Below are positions 16,406 to 25,424 of a stretch of DNA of 64,000 nt, in pieces. The stretch is from Verrucomicrobiota bacterium (GTDB lineage Bacteria > Verrucomicrobiota > Verrucomicrobiia > Limisphaerales > JAEYXS01). The position numbers were made by a program, and so were the translations under genes. The notes under the pieces are model-generated. The model had not been told where the DNA came from. It ran no database searches and saw only the letters and a list, made by a program, of their open reading frames with translations. The stretch's first letter is position 1. Each line of letters opens with the position of its first letter. Location: contig JAEYXS010000102.1 of the NCBI GenBank assembly GCA_023431185.1, forward strand, positions 1-64,000, read 5' to 3'.

Positions 16406-17216
16406 AACTTCAGCAGAGACTTCGACCGCGAAAGACGCTTTCCTTTCGGACTTCACCCTTCCCACCTCGAACCTCTTATGATGGCTCCATAAGGACTCAT
16501 CACCTCCCCGCCAACGCAGGACACATCGACGCAACAACGCATCGCTATGCTTAGTGACCTGGGATTTTCCGCCCTTTCCCTTTCCGTCCCTGACCTGAAT
16601 CTTCAGACCAGAAACCTGAGACCGAGCCTTACCCCGTCCTTTACCAGCAGCGGGCTGCCAGCACTGAAAACACTATCACAAAACCCCGCCACCACAATCA
16701 ATTTTTCACATCCAGAAAATCAAAACCCCTAATCCCCTCCCGCTCAAAAACTTCCACCCGAAAATATTTTCACCAGCGCGCCCAGCATGACGCACCACCA
16801 CAAGTCTCAATGGGGCACGGGGCTGCGACCCGCTGCGGCTGAAAAGCAAATCACCGCAGCAGTTCTCACATCACAACCGCCACCACAGAGCCACCCCCTG
16901 ACTTCGCCCCGGGAAGCGTGGACAGGATGCTATCGCGGAGGGGCACATTGAACAGATCGGCTGGGCAGGCTGCTACGGGGAATGGTGATGGGATTATGGG
17001 CATTTAGTTGCTACGGGCCAATGATAAGCTCAAAGTTCTAAACTCAATGCCGGCTGCACCAGCGGGCGATGGTGTGGAATAGCACGGAGGGGACTCATGG
17101 AAGGCGAGGGATTAAAGGCGAATTTGGGGATACGAGTCATCAAGCCGCAGCACTCCAAAGGCCTACGACAAGGACGATTACGAGGGGAAAAGCACCTTTT
17201 TGCCCCAATTACCCCG

Positions 17217-17244
17217 TTGACACCCCCTCCCCCTCTGGTACCTT
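17217..17244 (+). promoter_or_regulatory. Putative sigma-70 promoter of ppdK
   Basis: Perfect TTGACA (17217-17222), a 16-bp pyrimidine-rich spacer and TACCTT (17239-17244) as a weak -10. The expected start near 17252 would leave a 50-nt leader containing a small ACGGA-AAAA-TCCGT hairpin (17261-17274) before the ATG at 17302. Confidence 0.45.
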
Positions 17245-17301
17245 CCTCGCTCCGTTTTCCACGGAAAAATCCGTTTAAAAGTTAATCGTTCTATACCATT
17301 T

Positions 17302-20055
17302 ATGGCCAAAGCAGCGAAGTCAGTGAAATACGTCTACACATGGGGCAACAAGAAAGCCGACGGTGACGGCTCGATGAAGGCTCTCCTCGGCGGCAAAGGT
17401 GCCAACCTCGCCGAAATGACCCGCATCGGTCTCCCGGTCCCTCCGGGCTTCACCATCACCACGGAAGTCTGCACCTACTTCTACCAGAACAAGAAGACGT
17501 ATCCCAAGGAACTCCAGGCCCAGATGGAAGCGGGCATCGCGAACATGGAGAAGATCATGGGCTATAAGTTCGGTGACTCCAAGGGCTTCCCCCTGCTCGT
17601 CGCCGTCCGCTCCGGCGCCCGTGACTCCATGCCCGGCATGATGGACACGATCTTGAACCTCGGCTTGAACGACGACACCGTGCTCTCCCTGGTCAACGCC
17701 ACCAAGAACGAACGGTTCGCGTGGGATTGCTACCGCCGCTTCGTCCAGATGTATGGCGACGTCGTGCTCGGCGTGCAGAAGCGCGAGGGCGAGGATCATG
17801 AACCCTTTGAAACGGTCATCGAGGCTTTCAAGCATGAGAAATACCATGCGGACATCGAAGACTCGAAGCTGACCTCCGAAGACCAGAAGGAACTGGTGAA
17901 ACGCTTCAAGGCGCTCGTCAAGGAACGCACCGGCAAGACGTTCCCGAGCAATCCGTGGGACCAGCTCCGTGGCGCCGCCGGTGCCGTGTTCGGCTCCTGG
18001 ATGAATGATCGCGCCAAGGTCTATCGCGCGAAGTACAACATCCCGACGGAATGGGGAACCGCGGTGAACGTGCAGGCGATGGTGTTCGGTAACACGGGCG
18101 AGACGTCCGGTTCCGGTGTGGCCTTCACGCGCAATCCCGCGAACGGCGCGAATGAATTCTACGGCGAATTCCTCGTCAACGCCCAGGGCGAAGACGTCGT
18201 GGCCGGTGTCCGCACGCCCGAGCCCGTCCTGAAGCTGAAAGACGTCATGCCGAAGTCCTACGCCGAACTGCTCGCCGTGCGCAAGACGCTCGAGAAGCAC
18301 TTCAAGGACGTGCAGGACATCGAGTTCACGATCCAGGAAGGCAAGCTGTTCATGCTCCAGACGCGTAACGGCAAACGCACCGCCGCCGCCGCGCTGAAGT
18401 TCGCCGCGGACATGGTGAAGGAAAAGCTCATCGACTGGGAAACGGCCATCCTGCGCAACCCGGCGGATCAGCTTGACCAGTTGCTGGCGCCGATCTTCGA
18501 CCTCGCCGAGGTGAAGAAGGCCAAGGCGATCGCCACCGGTCTCCCGGCCGGTCCTGGTGCCGCCACGGGCAAGGTCTATTTCAACGCCGAGCGCGCGGTG
18601 CAAGCCGCCGACAAGGGCGAAAAAGTGTTGCTCGTCCGTGTGGAGACTTCGCCGGAAGACTTGCGCGGCATGATCGCGGCGGAAGGCATCCTCACCGCGC
18701 GCGGTGGTGTGTCCTCGCACGCGGCGCTCGTCGCCCGTCAGATGGGCAAGGTCTGCGTCTGCGGTGCCGCGGCCCTCGAGATCGATTACGACAAGAAGAC
18801 GGTCAGCGTGGCGGGGCAGACCTTCAACGAAGGTGACTTCCTCTCCATCGATGGTACGTCCGGCCTCGTTTACGGCGGCCAGATCAAGACGGCTCCGTCC
18901 GAGATCATCTCCGGCCTGATCAACGGCGACAAGGCGGCCCAGAAGACCGAGAAGTTCAAGAACTTCGCGCTCTTGATGAACTGGTGCTCGAAAGCCACCC
19001 GCCTTCAGGTCCGCACGAACGCCGACAATCCGGAGCAGACCGCGAACGCGATCGCATTCGGCGCCACGGGCATCGGCCTCACCCGCACGGAACACATGTT
19101 CTTCGAAGGCGACCGCATCGACGCGATGCGCGAGATGATCCTCGCGGATTCGCTCGCCGCCCGTCAGGCCGCCCTCGCGAAGCTCCTCCCCTACCAGCGC
19201 GCCGACTTCTTCGGCATCTTCAAGGAATTGAAGGGCTTCCCGGCCACCATCCGTTTCCTCGACCCGCCGCTGCATGAGTTCTTGCCGCACGCGAAGGAAC
19301 AGCAGATGGATCTCGCCCGGAAACTCAACATCCCGGTGGAAAAGATTATGAACCGCGTGCACGAGCTGCATGAGTTCAACCCGATGCTTGGTTTCCGCGG
19401 CTGCCGCCTCGGCATCAAGTATCCGGAGATCACCGCCATGCAGGCCCGCGCCGTGTTCGAAGCCGCTGCGGACGCGAACAAGAAGGGTTACAAGGCGAAG
19501 CCGGAGATCATGATCCCGCTCGTGGGCTTCAAGCGCGAACTCGACCTCCAGGTCGCCGTCGTGCACGAAGTCGCCGCGCAGGTGCAGAAGGAGAAGAAGA
19601 CGAAGATCGCCTACTCCGTCGGCACGATGATCGAAGTTCCGCGCGGCGCGCTCACGGCCGATCAGATCGCCGAGACCGCCGAGTTCTTCAGCTTCGGCAC
19701 GAACGACCTCACGCAGACCTGCTTGGGCATGAGCCGCGATGACTCCGGCTCCTTCCTGCCGGGCTACGCTGAGCTCGAGATCGTGAAGAAGAATCCGTTT
19801 GCGACGATCGACCAGACTGGCGTCGGCCAGCTCATGGAGATCGCCATCGCCAAGGGCCGCCAGACCCGTCCGGGCATCAAGCTCGGCATCTGCGGTGAAC
19901 ACGGCGGCGAACCCGATTCCGTGAAGTTCTGCCACAAGCTCGGCCTGAGCTACGTGAGCTGCTCACCGTTCCGTGTGCCCGTCGCCCGCCTCGCCGCCGC
20001 GCAAGCCGCAATCGAGGAGAAGCGCAAGGCAGCCAAGCCGGCGAAGAAGAAGTAA
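17302..20055 (+). CDS. ppdK: Pyruvate, phosphate dikinase
   Basis: 917 residues, slightly longer than the ~880-residue norm because of short N- and C-terminal extensions rich in Lys and Ala. It interconverts pyruvate + ATP + Pi with PEP + AMP + PPi in the cytoplasm. Domains in order: N-terminal ATP-grasp region (LGGKGANLAEMTRIGLPVPP at ~30-50; AVRSGARDSMPGMMDTILNL), the swivelling phosphohistidine domain with catalytic H473 (LTARGGVSSHAALVARQMGK), and the C-terminal PEP/pyruvate TIM barrel (TGIGLTRTEHMFF, FRGCRLGI, FSFGTNDLTQ) with catalytic C864 (LGICGEHGGEP). The ATG follows a TTGACA-type promoter; no clear Shine-Dalgarno. It is monocistronic, closed by a strong terminator at 20106-20138. 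Confidence 0.97.
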   Translation: MAKAAKSVKYVYTWGNKKADGDGSMKALLGGKGANLAEMTRIGLPVPPGFTITTEVCTYFYQNKKTYPKELQAQMEAGIANMEKIMGYKFGDSKGFPLLVAVRSGARDSMPGMMDTILNLGLNDDTVLSLVNATKNERFAWDCYRRFVQMYGDVVLGVQKREGEDHEPFETVIEAFKHEKYHADIEDSKLTSEDQKELVKRFKALVKERTGKTFPSNPWDQLRGAAGAVFGSWMNDRAKVYRAKYNIPTEWGTAVNVQAMVFGNTGETSGSGVAFTRNPANGANEFYGEFLVNAQGEDVVAGVRTPEPVLKLKDVMPKSYAELLAVRKTLEKHFKDVQDIEFTIQEGKLFMLQTRNGKRTAAAALKFAADMVKEKLIDWETAILRNPADQLDQLLAPIFDLAEVKKAKAIATGLPAGPGAATGKVYFNAERAVQAADKGEKVLLVRVETSPEDLRGMIAAEGILTARGGVSSHAALVARQMGKVCVCGAAALEIDYDKKTVSVAGQTFNEGDFLSIDGTSGLVYGGQIKTAPSEIISGLINGDKAAQKTEKFKNFALLMNWCSKATRLQVRTNADNPEQTANAIAFGATGIGLTRTEHMFFEGDRIDAMREMILADSLAARQAALAKLLPYQRADFFGIFKELKGFPATIRFLDPPLHEFLPHAKEQQMDLARKLNIPVEKIMNRVHELHEFNPMLGFRGCRLGIKYPEITAMQARAVFEAAADANKKGYKAKPEIMIPLVGFKRELDLQVAVVHEVAAQVQKEKKTKIAYSVGTMIEVPRGALTADQIAETAEFFSFGTNDLTQTCLGMSRDDSGSFLPGYAELEIVKKNPFATIDQTGVGQLMEIAIAKGRQTRPGIKLGICGEHGGEPDSVKFCHKLGLSYVSCSPFRVPVARLAAAQAAIEEKRKAAKPAKKK

Positions 20056-20065
20056 TCACCATCTA

Positions 20066-20092
20066 GGTAGGGACGCGGCGCTCCGCGTTCCC
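20066..20092. repeat. GGTAGGG-family hairpin, copy 2
   Basis: GGTAGGGACGCGG followed by CGCT and CCGCGTTCCC: a 9-bp stem with one bulged T, beginning 11 bp after the ppdK stop. It shares the GGTAGGG head with 16354 and 43234. Confidence 0.55.
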
Positions 20093-20105
20093 TGGCTAAA
20101 GATTC

Positions 20106-20138
20106 AAAAGCCGCTCCGGGAAACCAGAGCGGCTTTTT
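20106..20138 (+). terminator. Rho-independent terminator of ppdK
   Basis: AAAAGCCGCTC (20106-20116) pairs perfectly with GAGCGGCTTTT (20127-20137) around a 10-nt loop, followed by TTCATTTT. Confidence 0.9.
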
Positions 20139-20141
20139 CAT

Positions 20142-20195
20142 TTTGGAGTGCTGAGGATTGCCTCAGCTTTCCGCCGACGCGGCTTGACGCGTCGA
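20142..20195 (+). repeat. ~53-bp direct repeat flanking dinB/hxlR, copy A
   Basis: TTTGGAGTGCTGAGGATTGC, then CTCAGCTTT, then GACGCGGCTTGACGCGTCGA. Copy B at 21296-21350 is the same orientation and nearly the same sequence. Internal palindromes are CTGAGG-ATTG-CCTCAG and GACGC-GGCTTGAC-GCGTC. Confidence 0.7.
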
Positions 20196-20202
20196 ATCCT
20201 CA

Positions 20203-20790
20203 TCACTTCATCTCGCTCAAAATCGCCTCAATCTGCTTCCGATGCAGCCGCATGTGGAAACCCGCCATAAAATACCACCCCGCCGCATCCAGCGGGCCGA
20301 ACCACGGATGCGCGTAGCGCACCTTGGTCCGCAACTCCCCCGCCCCATCCGCCGTTTTCACCAACAGCTCACAAGCCTGCTCAAATTCGCCGAGGACACC
20401 TTCGCCCACCTCAGGCGATGGCTTGACCGCCGCCGTACTGGCCACCCGCTCTGGCACCTGGCCGCGTGTTAGCGAACGTATGGCTCCCAGGCATGCCATG
20501 TTCACTATCCGCACATGCTCCAAAGTCATATACACTGACCAATAACGGCTGCTATCCTCCATCCCTCGTAAGCGCTTGATCAGCACACGTTGCCTGCCTT
20601 CCTCGGGACTGCCTCCGCGCGCCAGCCTGAGCATAGCTTCGCACTCCGCCCTGATCAACGCAGTCGCCGATTCCTTCGTAGCTCTCGCCCGTTGCCAGCC
20701 AAATATCATTCGCGCCGCCAGCAGCTCCACCTTGGGCAATCCCGCTCCCGGCGCTTCCAGTTTCACGGTCGCTTCAGCATCCATATCCAT
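20203..20790 (-). CDS. DinB-like four-helix-bundle protein
   Basis: 195 residues. The C-terminal YAHPWFGPLDAAGWYFMAGF with HMRLHRKQIEAIL is the DinB-superfamily (DUF1569/DinB_2-like) pattern, in which spaced His residues on a four-helix bundle bind a metal; earlier helices include LEHVRIVNMACLGAI, where another His sits. Members are often thiol-transferase-like or stress-linked metal-dependent enzymes, but the substrate here is unknown. It is transcribed away from hxlR, and its start lies right against the shared inverted repeat; no Shine-Dalgarno is visible, so the mRNA may have almost no leader. M3 (20782-20784) is an alternative start. Confidence 0.75.
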   Translation of the reverse strand: MDMDAEATVKLEAPGAGLPKVELLAARMIFGWQRARATKESATALIRAECEAMLRLARGGSPEEGRQRVLIKRLRGMEDSSRYWSVYMTLEHVRIVNMACLGAIRSLTRGQVPERVASTAAVKPSPEVGEGVLGEFEQACELLVKTADGAGELRTKVRYAHPWFGPLDAAGWYFMAGFHMRLHRKQIEAILSEMK

Positions 20791-20791
20791 A

Positions 20792-20834
20792 TTACTTGCA
20801 ACTTAAAAGTAATTTGCTTGTTGATTGCAAGTAA
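20792..20834. promoter_or_regulatory. Perfect 10-bp inverted repeat, likely HxlR operator
   Basis: TTACTTGCAA (20792-20801) and TTGCAAGTAA (20825-20834) are exact inverse copies separated by 23 bp, in an AT-rich divergent promoter between the dinB-like gene and hxlR. The core CTTGCAA also recurs partly in between (TTTGCTTG). Autoregulation by the adjacent HxlR protein is the simplest reading. Confidence 0.65.
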
Positions 20835-20859
20835 AATAAACCGCTAAGGTGGCAGCACT

Positions 20860-21270
20860 ATGGCGAACAGCAAAACCACATCACCCGGGATCGAACGCCG
20901 CTCCCCCTGCCCGGTGGCTTGTAGCCTTGATATCTTCGGCGACCGCTGGACCCTCCTCGTCATCCGCGACCTCGTCCTGGGCCGCTCCCGCTTCAAAGAT
21001 TTCACAGCTTCCCCCGAAGGCATCCCCACGAATATCTTGAGCGACCGCCTTGCCCGCCTCCAGACCCACGGCATCATCACCCAAGTGACGCCCGAGGACG
21101 GCTCTAAACATCTCGCCTATCAACTGACCACCAAAGGCGAAGCCCTCCGCCCCATCCTCGCCGCCATGCGCGACTGGGGGCTGACCTGGGAAAAAGGCAC
21201 CAAAGTGCTTTTGCAGCCAGCATCCACCACTCCTGCTCACATTACTTCCCGAACCCGAAAAACAAAATGA
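20860..21270 (+). CDS. HxlR-family winged-helix transcriptional regulator
   Basis: 136 residues. The family hallmark CPVACSLDIFGDRWTLLVIR (17-36) is followed by DLVLGRSRFKDF, EGIPTNILSDRLARLQTHGI (recognition helix) and the wing. The cysteines at the N-terminus are a common redox or electrophile sensor in this family. A good Shine-Dalgarno (AAGGTGG, 20846-20852) lies 7 nt before the ATG. It is divergent from the DinB-like gene and probably controls it; the pair is bracketed by a direct repeat. Confidence 0.92.
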   Translation: MANSKTTSPGIERRSPCPVACSLDIFGDRWTLLVIRDLVLGRSRFKDFTASPEGIPTNILSDRLARLQTHGIITQVTPEDGSKHLAYQLTTKGEALRPILAAMRDWGLTWEKGTKVLLQPASTTPAHITSRTRKTK

Positions 21271-21298
21271 CCGCCTTGCAAACGCAGGACGGCCCTTT
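21271..21298 (+). terminator. Weak hairpin after hxlR
   Basis: CCGCCTTGC (21271-21279) and GCAGGACGG (21284-21292) pair around AAAC with one mismatch and one G-T, followed by CCCTTT. It starts immediately after the stop codon. Confidence 0.4.
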
Positions 21299-21350
21299 GG
21301 AGTGCTGAAGCTTGCCTCAGCTTTGTCCTCGACGCAGCTTGACGCGTCGA
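21296..21350 (+). repeat. ~53-bp direct repeat flanking dinB/hxlR, copy B
   Basis: TTTGGAGTGCTGAAGCTTGC, then CTCAGCTTT, then GACGCAGCTTGACGCGTCGA; differs from copy A mainly at the loop of the first palindrome and in a short stretch before GACGC. Confidence 0.7.
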
Positions 21351-21373
21351 TGTCTTCCATTTCCGATTCGCGG

Positions 21374-21745
21374 TTACTTCATCGAGTGCAACCCCACCAA
21401 ATTCCCCTCAGAATCCTTGATGATCCCTATGAAACCATGCTCCCCGATACCGGTGCGCGGCTTGATGATGCTTCCACCGGATTTTGCCACCCGGTCCAGC
21501 ACCCCATCCAAATCCCCCTCCACATTGAGATAGATAAGCGTGCCACCCGTACCTGGCGTGCAACCGGCCATCTGCGAGACACAGCCGCCTACTCCTTCCT
21601 TATTATCGTATGGAAACATCGCCATCTTGGACTGCTCCGTGGTGAACTCCTGCATCGTCACTTTGAGGATTGTTTCGTAGAACCGCTTGGCGCGGTTGAA
21701 ATCCGTAGCATACAGTTCAAACCAGTTCAGTGCGTCTTTCTTCAT
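21374..21745 (-). CDS. VOC-family (glyoxalase/bleomycin-resistance fold) protein
   Basis: 123 residues in two beta-alpha-beta-beta-beta modules. WFELYATDFNRAKRFYETIL (8-27) is the first module start, and the C-terminal GEHGFIGIIKDSEGNLVGLH carries the conserved D-x-E/D-G-N and final His/Glu metal-ligand region. Proteins of this type act on small molecules or serve as subunits of unknown role. It stands alone on the minus strand between the repeat-flanked regulator pair and a secreted-protein gene. Confidence 0.85.
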   Translation of the reverse strand: MKKDALNWFELYATDFNRAKRFYETILKVTMQEFTTEQSKMAMFPYDNKEGVGGCVSQMAGCTPGTGGTLIYLNVEGDLDGVLDRVAKSGGSIIKPRTGIGEHGFIGIIKDSEGNLVGLHSMK

Positions 21746-21837
21746 GATAGTTGTATCGTTGAGAGTTAGTTGTTATCGAACGGACACAACCTATCCCTAG
21801 GCACTGACAACCCCATGTCAGGAGACTCACAGCACTC

Positions 21838-23211
21838 TCACTTTCCCTGCGCCGCCTTCAACTTCGGATCATCCAAATCTAGCCGGTAAATCATCTGGTT
21901 GTAGTCATACCGCGGCGTGAACTCCTTCCCATCGCTGAACTCCTTTGTGTAAGTCCCCTCAAAGATCAGGATGGGCGAACCCTCCGGCGTGAACTCCGGA
22001 TGCAACCGTGGATTGTAGAACGTGTAGTGATCATGCGTCAGCACCTTCACCGCTTTGCCCCAAGGCCCCGTCGGCGCATCCGCTTCCGCATACCAAAGTT
22101 CGCCAAAGGCCGAAGGCTTGCCAAAAGCCTCCATGAACACCGTCACCCACCGCTTGCGGAAACTGTTCCATGCGATGGACCCCGTATGCGGCTTCACTGC
22201 TTTACCATCCGTTGCCGAAGCAAAACTCTCCTGCGGCTTCAAAACCTCCCATGCCGACGGATCCTGCCACGCCTCGAACGTCGCCAGACAACGCACCTTC
22301 GGCAGCGGATCACCGAAGTAACCCCATTCCTTCCCCTGCGCATCTTTCACAAACGCAGGATGCCCATTGGGCATGGCCGGCTGCGTGGGCTGCTTGTCCG
22401 ATTTGGTCCACAGCACCTTCAACTGATCGAAGCTCTCCTTCTCATCATTCCACACACACAGGCCCGCTTCGTAAGCCTCCAAGTGGCCTTTTATCTTAAC
22501 GTAATTGCCCACCAGCCGCTGCTTCCCTGTTTTGTCCGGTAATGCCACATACGAACTAACCCAAGTCGGCCCGCTGCCCGGCATCTTCGCCACCCCGCGC
22601 ACCCGTCCTTTATCATTGCGAAAATAATCGAGCTTCAGCTTTAGCGGCGGCTCAAACGATTTCAGAGGCTGGATGGCCGTGGTCGCGCTGCTCATGTCAT
22701 AGATGCCCAGCGGATAATTCGCCATCTGCGTATCGCCCCAAGCCCAAAACATTTTCCCCTGATAGACCGCGTTCTGCACGCTGTCGCTGCCCACGATGCC
22801 AGACTCCTCCCAATCAAGGTCCCTGCCTGTCTTCTGGCTCTCCGCGAACAATCCCGCGCCCGTCAAACGCCCCAGCCGCTTGGCGATGTTCACCCGCTCC
22901 ACCTCCACCTTGATTGTCTTGCCCGGTTGCGGCGTGATGCGCACTCCCCGAAAGCCAAAACCATCCTTCTTTGCCTCATACCCATGACTGCTGACGTGCA
23001 GCCAAGTCTCCTTGCCCATCAACTCCGGCAGATCAAACGCCACCACCCCCGCATTATCCGAGATGAACCGCACCTGATGCACCGTGCGTAACTCCACCAG
23101 CGGCACTGGCCAGCCAGTCCCTTTTTCTACCACCTCGATGCGGCAAGGTTCGTCTGCATCCAGGGAGACTACTACACCCAGCCATGCGCAAAGCAGTGAT
23201 ATATAACGCAT
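21838..23211 (-). CDS. Secreted beta-propeller-like protein (DUF4185-like)
   Basis: 457 residues with a signal peptide (ISLLCAWLGVVVSLDA). Residues ~20-110 form a small beta-sandwich (PVPLVELRTVHQVRFISDNAGVV), then repeated W-x-D/GD motifs (MFWAWGDTQMANYPLGIYDM, GSIAWNSFRKRWVTVFMEAF, ELWYAEADAPTGPWGKAV, YNPRLHPEF) recall five-bladed propellers of the GH43/DUF4185 type, common in polysaccharide-degrading Planctomycetes and Verrucomicrobia. The catalytic residues were not identified, so enzyme activity is uncertain. It lies 15 bp downstream of the M48 protease gene in the same orientation and may share its transcript. Confidence 0.7.
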   Translation of the reverse strand: MRYISLLCAWLGVVVSLDADEPCRIEVVEKGTGWPVPLVELRTVHQVRFISDNAGVVAFDLPELMGKETWLHVSSHGYEAKKDGFGFRGVRITPQPGKTIKVEVERVNIAKRLGRLTGAGLFAESQKTGRDLDWEESGIVGSDSVQNAVYQGKMFWAWGDTQMANYPLGIYDMSSATTAIQPLKSFEPPLKLKLDYFRNDKGRVRGVAKMPGSGPTWVSSYVALPDKTGKQRLVGNYVKIKGHLEAYEAGLCVWNDEKESFDQLKVLWTKSDKQPTQPAMPNGHPAFVKDAQGKEWGYFGDPLPKVRCLATFEAWQDPSAWEVLKPQESFASATDGKAVKPHTGSIAWNSFRKRWVTVFMEAFGKPSAFGELWYAEADAPTGPWGKAVKVLTHDHYTFYNPRLHPEFTPEGSPILIFEGTYTKEFSDGKEFTPRYDYNQMIYRLDLDDPKLKAAQGK

Positions 23212-23226
23212 AAGATTGAACAGAAA

Positions 23227-25332
23227 TTAGCTGGATTGCGCCCCGTTTACCAGCGGCGGCATCGGGCAATCCAGCGCATCCGCCACCGCCCGGAGCAGTT
23301 CCCCCTCAGCCGGATGCACCTGGCCATCGGCCGCCACCACCTCCGCGCATGCTTGCAGAATGGTGCGCTTCACCGAAGGGCCGGCCTCTCGGATGTTGTT
23401 CAAGGCCGCCTCCAGCGTGTTCAAGGAACACTGGTCTTCCGGCATCAGCCGCAACGTGAACTGCGTGGAGTTGATGCTTTTCACTCCTTTGTCAAAAGCC
23501 TCCTGACGCCACGCTTCCCGCCCCAAGCCGGCCAGGGCGGAAAGCAGTACGGAAACATCCCCCGTCAAAGCCTTCACGGTGTGATAGCGGATGTCCGGCG
23601 TGGAACGTCCCTGAAAATGTGCGCCCAGATGCCTTCGCAGGATATGCTGCAAGGAAAACTCGAACACATCCAATTCCTGATCGGCCATCACCAACTCGCG
23701 CACGGTCGTATCGAACTTGCGATACTCCTCCCCGCTCAGGCCGCGCAAGGCGGGCAAGGACAGCTCCACCAGCGGCACCCGGGCGTGCGCCGGCAGCTTC
23801 GCGATGATGCCCTGCAGATGTTCACTCGCTGAAACGATCACATCATCTTCGCCGCCCTTTATCATCCCTAACTGCTTGGCCCGTACGGCGGGTTCAGCAG
23901 CCAATAGCAAAGCATACATCACCCCCCGGGCTTTGCCTGTGTCATGCGCCGCCGCCTTAAGTTCTTCGGGCAAAGATTCCAATAGTTTGGCGGCAAACAC
24001 CAGATGTTCAGCCATCGGCATACCCACTTGGGCAAGGGCCTCGGCGGCCGGAGTGACCACTGGCGGCAGCGGCAGGTTCTCGCTAAATTGTCGCAGGATG
24101 GGCGGACGTTGCACGGTGATGCCACCTTTGCCCTTGGGCTTGGCTTCACGCTCAGCCTCCGGTGTTTTGCTGTGCGCCAGCGCTTCATCCACCGAATCTT
24201 TCTTCCCGATCTCCGCCATGGACGGTGCCCGCCCCATCATGTTGCGCACGCGCCCGATCCGTTCCTCGATGGGTGGATGCGTGGAGAGGAACAGGAAGAA
24301 CTCATCGCCCTGCAGCGCATCGGCAAAGAACATGTGGCTCGCCTCCTCCGCATGCGGGCAGACCACTTTAGCCCCATCCGGCCACTTGTGAACTTTCTCA
24401 AAGGCACCGGCCAACCCTTCGGGATAACGCGTGAACTGCACCGCCGCCGCATCCGCCAGGTGCTCACGCTGCCGGGAGACGGCGGCTTTGATCATCCGGC
24501 CGAACACCGCCCCATGCCACCCGATGAAACTGAGGATAAAACCGATGATGGTTATGAAAACATCAGCAAAGATTTGTCCTCCCGAAAGGCTGACGTTCCC
24601 GGTGTTGGCGAACTCGCGGTCAAAGCTGGCGTTACGTCGCTCCATCACCCAATCGGCGATGGCCGTCACCGCAAAGAGCCCATGCACCCAGCCCATCAAG
24701 CGCATCTTCAGCGCCATGTCACCGTTGAAGATATGGCTGTATTCATGCGCGATGATGCCCTGCAATTCGTCCCGCGTCAGATACTTCACTGCGCCACCGG
24801 TCACCCCCACGATCATGTCATCGATGGAATGACCGGCCACGAAGGCATTGATGGAAGGTTCCCGTTCAAGGATATAAACGTCCGGCACGGGCACCCCGGA
24901 AGCCACGGACATCTCCTCCACCACATTCATCAAACGCCTTTTATCCGGCTCCTCTGTTCCTGGATTCACCCGCTTGGCCCCCAGCAAGGCTGCCACGGCC
25001 CGGCCGCCTTCCCGCAGTTGCAAGGTCTTGCGGATGCTGTTGTAGAGGAACAGCACGAGCACGATCAGCGCGATGACAATGGCGCGATCCGCCTCCCAGA
25101 ATTGAAAATGATAAGACAAACCTTCTTGAAACACTCCCCGCCAGAAATAGATGAAACCGCTGACAACCAAGGCGATGACCGTAAAGACCATATACACCGC
25201 CACCATCACCCCCATGATCGCCAGCAGAAACAACGGTATAAGCCGCATACTGCTGGTGCGGGCCTCTTCCTGCCGCTGGAAAAAATTCTTGGGAGCCAAT
25301 TCCATAAGAGACTCTGGCTCGAGCTTAACCAT
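23227..25332 (-). CDS. M48-family membrane metalloprotease with TerB-like C-terminal domain
   Basis: About 701 residues from the ATG at 25332 (a TTG 48 bp upstream and an ATG at 25305 are alternatives). Two N-terminal helices (~31-61 and ~83-97) precede an HtpX-like M48 domain with zinc motif HEYSH (H196, E197, H200), a further helical region after it, and the third-ligand segment SRQREHLADAAAV. HtpX is about 290 residues; the extra ~300 residues end in DQELDVFEFSLQHILRRHLG and EVVAADGQVHPAEGELLRAV, a TerB-like acidic helical pattern found in tellurite-resistance and envelope-stress proteins. It faces a phosphatase gene divergently. A quality-control protease of the inner membrane is the likely role. 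Confidence 0.88.
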   Translation of the reverse strand: MVKLEPESLMELAPKNFFQRQEEARTSSMRLIPLFLLAIMGVMVAVYMVFTVIALVVSGFIYFWRGVFQEGLSYHFQFWEADRAIVIALIVLVLFLYNSIRKTLQLREGGRAVAALLGAKRVNPGTEEPDKRRLMNVVEEMSVASGVPVPDVYILEREPSINAFVAGHSIDDMIVGVTGGAVKYLTRDELQGIIAHEYSHIFNGDMALKMRLMGWVHGLFAVTAIADWVMERRNASFDREFANTGNVSLSGGQIFADVFITIIGFILSFIGWHGAVFGRMIKAAVSRQREHLADAAAVQFTRYPEGLAGAFEKVHKWPDGAKVVCPHAEEASHMFFADALQGDEFFLFLSTHPPIEERIGRVRNMMGRAPSMAEIGKKDSVDEALAHSKTPEAEREAKPKGKGGITVQRPPILRQFSENLPLPPVVTPAAEALAQVGMPMAEHLVFAAKLLESLPEELKAAAHDTGKARGVMYALLLAAEPAVRAKQLGMIKGGEDDVIVSASEHLQGIIAKLPAHARVPLVELSLPALRGLSGEEYRKFDTTVRELVMADQELDVFEFSLQHILRRHLGAHFQGRSTPDIRYHTVKALTGDVSVLLSALAGLGREAWRQEAFDKGVKSINSTQFTLRLMPEDQCSLNTLEAALNNIREAGPSVKRTILQACAEVVAADGQVHPAEGELLRAVADALDCPMPPLVNGAQSS

Positions 25333-25424
25333 CAAGTCCGTCCCTGCCCATTGGAAATTCACTCTGGGTGTGTAATCCAATCAGACCGGCTTGAAGTTCC
25401 GTTGAAGAGCGGCCAGACTGCGCC

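Larger units (their letters stand above)
16151..17301. other. 1.15-kb gene-free stretch upstream of ppdK
   Basis: No convincing coding region; small open frames here lack protein-like composition. It holds a degenerate CCCATA-AGTC tandem repeat (16173-16204), a nested palindrome element (16353-16405), an A+T-richer patch near 16670-16780, and the ppdK promoter region at the right end. No tRNA or known riboswitch fold was recognised. Confidence 0.6.

Noticed and set aside
16547..17285. Small open frames (60-70 codons) in the gap before ppdK
   Set aside because: They lack protein-like composition, overlap one another and have no ribosome-binding sites.
17320..19935. 871-codon open frame on the minus strand opposite ppdK
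   Set aside because: It is a long antisense shadow of a strongly conserved high-G+C gene; the sequence is His/Arg/Leu-rich, has no domain pattern, and ppdK motifs are complete on the other strand.
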